DNA of 31,419 nt from an uncultured Bacilli bacterium (GTDB lineage: Bacteria; Bacillota_I; Bacilli_A; RF39; UBA660): the NCBI GenBank assembly GCA_947587115.1, contig CANPXY010000005.1, positions 1 through 31,419 on the forward strand. Direction: 5' to 3'. Positions within the stretch are counted from its first letter, which is position 1, and each line of letters opens with the position of its first letter. The position numbers and the translations under genes were made by a program. Positions 29,148 to 31,419 of this stretch are shown here, piece after piece. The notes beneath the pieces are model-generated. The model saw nothing but the letters and a program-made list of their open reading frames with translations, did not search any database and had not been told where the DNA came from.

Positions 29148-30587
29148 GTGCGTAAGTTTGCACTAAGTGTTTTTATTTTGCTGGCGCTCGTTCCAAGGAC
29201 GGTATTCGCAGCCACCTATTATACAGATTATAGTGATTGGGTGGAGGTGGATCACCCAATAGAGGATAGTGAACTAGAAGAAGGAATGGAAAAGACCAAG
29301 TACAAGTTCTATCAAGAAGAGACCATCTATAGTGATGAATATTATGCCTTAGGTCAAAATCCAGAAATGTTTCCTTATCGAAGTGATCAAAAACTGATTG
29401 GGGAGTTTGGAGAGTGGAATAAAGAAGAACCAGAAGAACTTGAAGGACGAACGATCGAAAAGAAGACGGTCTATCCTTATCAAGAGTTGAAAAAGATTTC
29501 AGAAATAGAACTTCAAGTGGAAAGCGCCATTCAAAATCAGATGGAGATTACAGAATTGGAAGTAAAGTATCAGGACGAACTTATTCCCATTACAGTACAC
29601 TGTGATCGATGTAATGAGCAATCGAATTCTATTGTCACAGATGGAAACTATAACGGCCAAGCAATCATTTTAAACCCGGGGAATCATCTTACAATTTTAT
29701 TTGATCAAGAATATAATCCCGAATATATGGAAGTTAAAGTTTATCAAAATATTAGAGTAGGTAATGAAAAAAATATCTATGTAATAAAAGATACGTTAAA
29801 AGAGGAATCGCGTTATATTGAAACACGGCGTTTCCTCCAACCTTCCCATGACTATGATGAGGTTCTAGTCGATACCACGCGCTTGGCCAGTTGGGTTAAA
29901 GAGGCTCGTTGGGATGACACTATTATAGAAAGCGATGCTTACCCATCGACAAGGAAGTGGATCAACAAATTAAATTCAAGAACCTACTATCGTTATCAAG
30001 ATACCAAGTATTTGTATTATAAGATCGTTCGTAATTATTTAGAGGACTACGAGTTTGAAAAAGAGGGTTACATCAAAGACCTAGAGCAAAGCATTCCGGT
30101 CTATTATCAACGAACACGAGATAAAATAGTCTTAAAAGATGAAATGGTTTTGACGAAACCTTATTTAGATTTAGATGAGTTCATCCTTTCTTCTACCATT
30201 CCCCTAGGGCATTTATTGATCAAAAATAATATCGATTGGAATACTTCTGGAACTTATCAAATTACGATTAGCTATAAAGATTTAGTAATTTACTATCCTG
30301 TACAATTAGAACTACCTCAAACATCCGCTGCTTTAGATCTGCCAACGGCATTAGAAGATATAGAAGTGTCCTCTTTAGAAGAACCTCAAGTTGCTCTAGT
30401 AGAAGAAGACTTAAAAAAGGAGACTCCCGTTACCGAAGTTCAAGAGATCAAGACTGCCCAAGAGAAGACCCAAGATGTCGTCCAGCAAGTGATCACTTTC
30501 AAAAAAGTATTATTATGGTTGCTCTTGATCTTTGGCATTTGGCTTTTGATTTACAGTTTAGAAAAAATTGTCGACAGAAAAAAATAA
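29148..30587 (+). CDS. Large exported single-pass membrane protein of the sortase cassette
   Basis: A 479-residue protein with a signal peptide (MRKFALSVFILLALVPRTVF), an outer region of about 425 residues and a C-terminal membrane helix (KKVLLWLLLIFGIWLLIYSL) with basic tail. The outer part is acidic, rich in Tyr, Glu and beta-strand patterns, has one CxxC (HCDRCNE) and a Glu/Thr-rich stalk near 400-450. No family is recognised. GTG 29148 has GAGGTG six bases upstream and begins a proper signal peptide; an in-frame ATG further upstream would not. It lies 70 bases after the sortase. It could present or stabilise sortase substrates, which is inference. Confidence 0.78.
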   Translation: MRKFALSVFILLALVPRTVFAATYYTDYSDWVEVDHPIEDSELEEGMEKTKYKFYQEETIYSDEYYALGQNPEMFPYRSDQKLIGEFGEWNKEEPEELEGRTIEKKTVYPYQELKKISEIELQVESAIQNQMEITELEVKYQDELIPITVHCDRCNEQSNSIVTDGNYNGQAIILNPGNHLTILFDQEYNPEYMEVKVYQNIRVGNEKNIYVIKDTLKEESRYIETRRFLQPSHDYDEVLVDTTRLASWVKEARWDDTIIESDAYPSTRKWINKLNSRTYYRYQDTKYLYYKIVRNYLEDYEFEKEGYIKDLEQSIPVYYQRTRDKIVLKDEMVLTKPYLDLDEFILSSTIPLGHLLIKNNIDWNTSGTYQITISYKDLVIYYPVQLELPQTSAALDLPTALEDIEVSSLEEPQVALVEEDLKKETPVTEVQEIKTAQEKTQDVVQQVITFKKVLLWLLLIFGIWLLIYSLEKIVDRKK

Positions 30588-30653
30588 CAGATTATGTCGA
30601 ATAGGTATATTTTAGAAAAAATCTATTCTATATTTAACGTACGAGGTGAAATG

Positions 30654-30983
30654 ATGTTAGAAATGAATATGGAATTTCGCAAAGGAATTTTGTTTGTCCG
30701 ACTTAGAGGAAGCTTGAATAGAACAACTTCTTGTAAGCTACAAGAAGAACTTGAGCGATTGATCAGGGAAAAAGGAATCAAATACTTTGCTTTTAATTTA
30801 GAAGAAGTAGAAGATGTTAGCCAAGAAGGTATCGATATCATTCGAAAGGATGATCAAGAAATCGCATCATTTGATGGAAAATTAGTTTTATGCGGAATCA
30901 AAGATGCGCTTTTAAGGACCAGTTTTGAAGATGTCTATCAAAGTAATAATGAATTAGGCGTATTCAAGATCATACAAGTATAG
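30654..30983 (+). CDS. spoIIAA: SpoIIAA-like STAS protein lacking the usual phosphoserine motif
   Basis: A 109-residue STAS-domain protein like the anti-anti-sigma factors SpoIIAA and RsbV. An ungapped match to SpoIIAA runs through ILFVRLRGSLN, FNLEEVEDVSQEGIDII and KLVLCGIKDALLRT. The D-S-[ST]-G motif, whose first Ser is phosphorylated by SpoIIAB, becomes Ser-Gln-Glu-Gly here (56-59). ATG 30654 has GAGGTG five bases upstream; ATG 30651 is next to it. The stop is 12 bases before the sigma-factor start, where spoIIAB would be expected. Identity as a sporulation gene rests on the neighbour and on the dacF-like gene 5 kb upstream. Confidence 0.75.
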   Translation: MLEMNMEFRKGILFVRLRGSLNRTTSCKLQEELERLIREKGIKYFAFNLEEVEDVSQEGIDIIRKDDQEIASFDGKLVLCGIKDALLRTSFEDVYQSNNELGVFKIIQV

Positions 30984-30995
30984 GAGATGAAGAAA

Positions 30996-31419
30996 ATGTG
31001 CACGATGGAAGCAACTGAAATAATTATGGAAAATGAATGGGTGGTTCGTACCATCATCAAAAAGTATGAACAATTTTATGATCACGATGATCTTTATCAA
31101 GTGGGGATGATGGGATTGCTGCGTGCTTATCGCAATTTTGATCCAAAGTATCAAGTGAAGTTTTCTACCTATGCATTTCAAGATGTTTTAGGAGCTGTCA
31201 CAGAATACATTAGAAAAGATAAAAGTATCAAAGTCAGCAAAGATGTAGTGAAGCTCAAAACGGCCATCGATCGTGCTCGAGAGGTGCTCAGTCAGCGGCT
31301 GATGAGAGAGCCGACCGATACTGAGTTATCGTTATTTTTAGAAGTCGACGAAAAGAAGATTGCCGAAGCGCAAAGTGCCACCGATTTTGTCTACAGTCTA
31401 GATTTTTGCCTTTCTGATG
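30996..31419 (+). CDS. Sigma-70 family factor of SigF/SigG/SigB type, N-terminal part (cut by window edge)
   Basis: About 141 codons are visible before the right edge, without a stop. It contains sigma region 2 (DDLYQVGMMGLLRAYRNFD, then KFSTYAFQDVLGAVTEYIRK) and the start of region 3 (DKSIKVSKDVVKLKTAIDRA, REPTDTELSLFL). The wording of these segments is closest to SigF/SigG/SigB-type factors of Gram-positive bacteria. The N terminus is short: only about 32 residues precede DDLYQVG, fewer than in B. subtilis SigF. GGAG lies nine bases before ATG 30996. Location right after a SpoIIAA-like gene argues for sigF, but regions 3 and 4 are not visible, so the exact type is open. Confidence 0.85.
   Translation, partial: MCTMEATEIIMENEWVVRTIIKKYEQFYDHDDLYQVGMMGLLRAYRNFDPKYQVKFSTYAFQDVLGAVTEYIRKDKSIKVSKDVVKLKTAIDRAREVLSQRLMREPTDTELSLFLEVDEKKIAEAQSATDFVYSLDFCLSD

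Noticed and set aside
30312..30326. LPQTS, an LPXTG-like motif, in the large exported protein of the sortase cassette
   Set aside because: It is at residues 389-393 of 479, followed by about 55 residues of acidic stalk before the membrane helix, so it is not in the position of a sorting signal.
1..31419. tRNA, rRNA, CRISPR arrays, insertion sequences, prophage
   Set aside because: Looked for by eye in the gaps and gene content; nothing with the needed structure or products was found.

Overview
The window looks like part of the chromosome of an AT-rich, Gram-positive, spore-forming member of the class Bacilli. The evidence for this is Shine-Dalgarno sequences of AGGAGG and AGGTGA type before nearly every gene, a SufCDSUB iron-sulphur operon of Firmicutes type, a sortase with LPXTG-like wall proteins, a PrsA lipoprotein, two penicillin-binding or VanY-type carboxypeptidases, and several sporulation genes (a CotD-like coat protein, two YjcZ-type micro-proteins, a SpoIIAA-like STAS protein beside a sigma factor). 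TGA is used as a stop (for example at 2331-2333 and 22258-22260), so this is not the Mollicutes code 4. The gene style would suit uncultured gut Bacilli related to RF39, RFN20 or Erysipelotrichia, but that placement is inference.

Layout. 1-877: the start of RNase J and an unknown gene, both on the minus strand. 981-5795: an SRP operon on the plus strand, ftsY - small membrane protein - ylxM - HerA/DUF87-like ATPase - ffh, with a terminator. 5846-6259: a Met/Cys-rich CotD-like coat gene behind a SigK-like promoter. 6402-7880: a beta-helix-like surface protein ending in NPDTSD. 7976-10433: RNA polymerase omega, recX and a polytopic membrane protein. 10431-11411: prsA (minus). 11503-11809: two sporulation micro-genes behind a second SigK-like promoter. 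11852-14778: a CmpB-family membrane protein and three zinc-ribbon membrane proteins, two of them tandem paralogues. 14804-15326: a HIT protein and a small membrane peptide (minus). 15589-20664: suf operon with an extra unknown gene between sufU and sufB and a short sufD. 20702-23477: a short ssb, an XRE regulator, a stand-alone GlmU-type acetyltransferase and pyrimidine nucleoside phosphorylase. 23534-25685: divergent VanY-type and DacF-type carboxypeptidases.

25942-30587 is the most unusual part: a sortase cassette. It begins with a promoter whose spacer contains nine consecutive G, a likely slippage tract, driving a surface protein made of two tandem repeats of about 170 residues and ending in VPDTL. 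Then come a VPDTG wall protein, a class B-like sortase and a large single-pass exported protein. The cassette lies between the dacF-like gene and a spoIIAA-like/sigma-factor pair, genes that are adjacent in Bacillus (dacF-spoIIAA-spoIIAB-sigF). No spoIIAB lies between the STAS gene and the sigma gene, and the STAS protein lacks the usual phosphorylatable D-S-[ST]-G motif.

Promoters and terminators were read by eye. No tRNA, rRNA, CRISPR array, insertion sequence or phage gene was seen.
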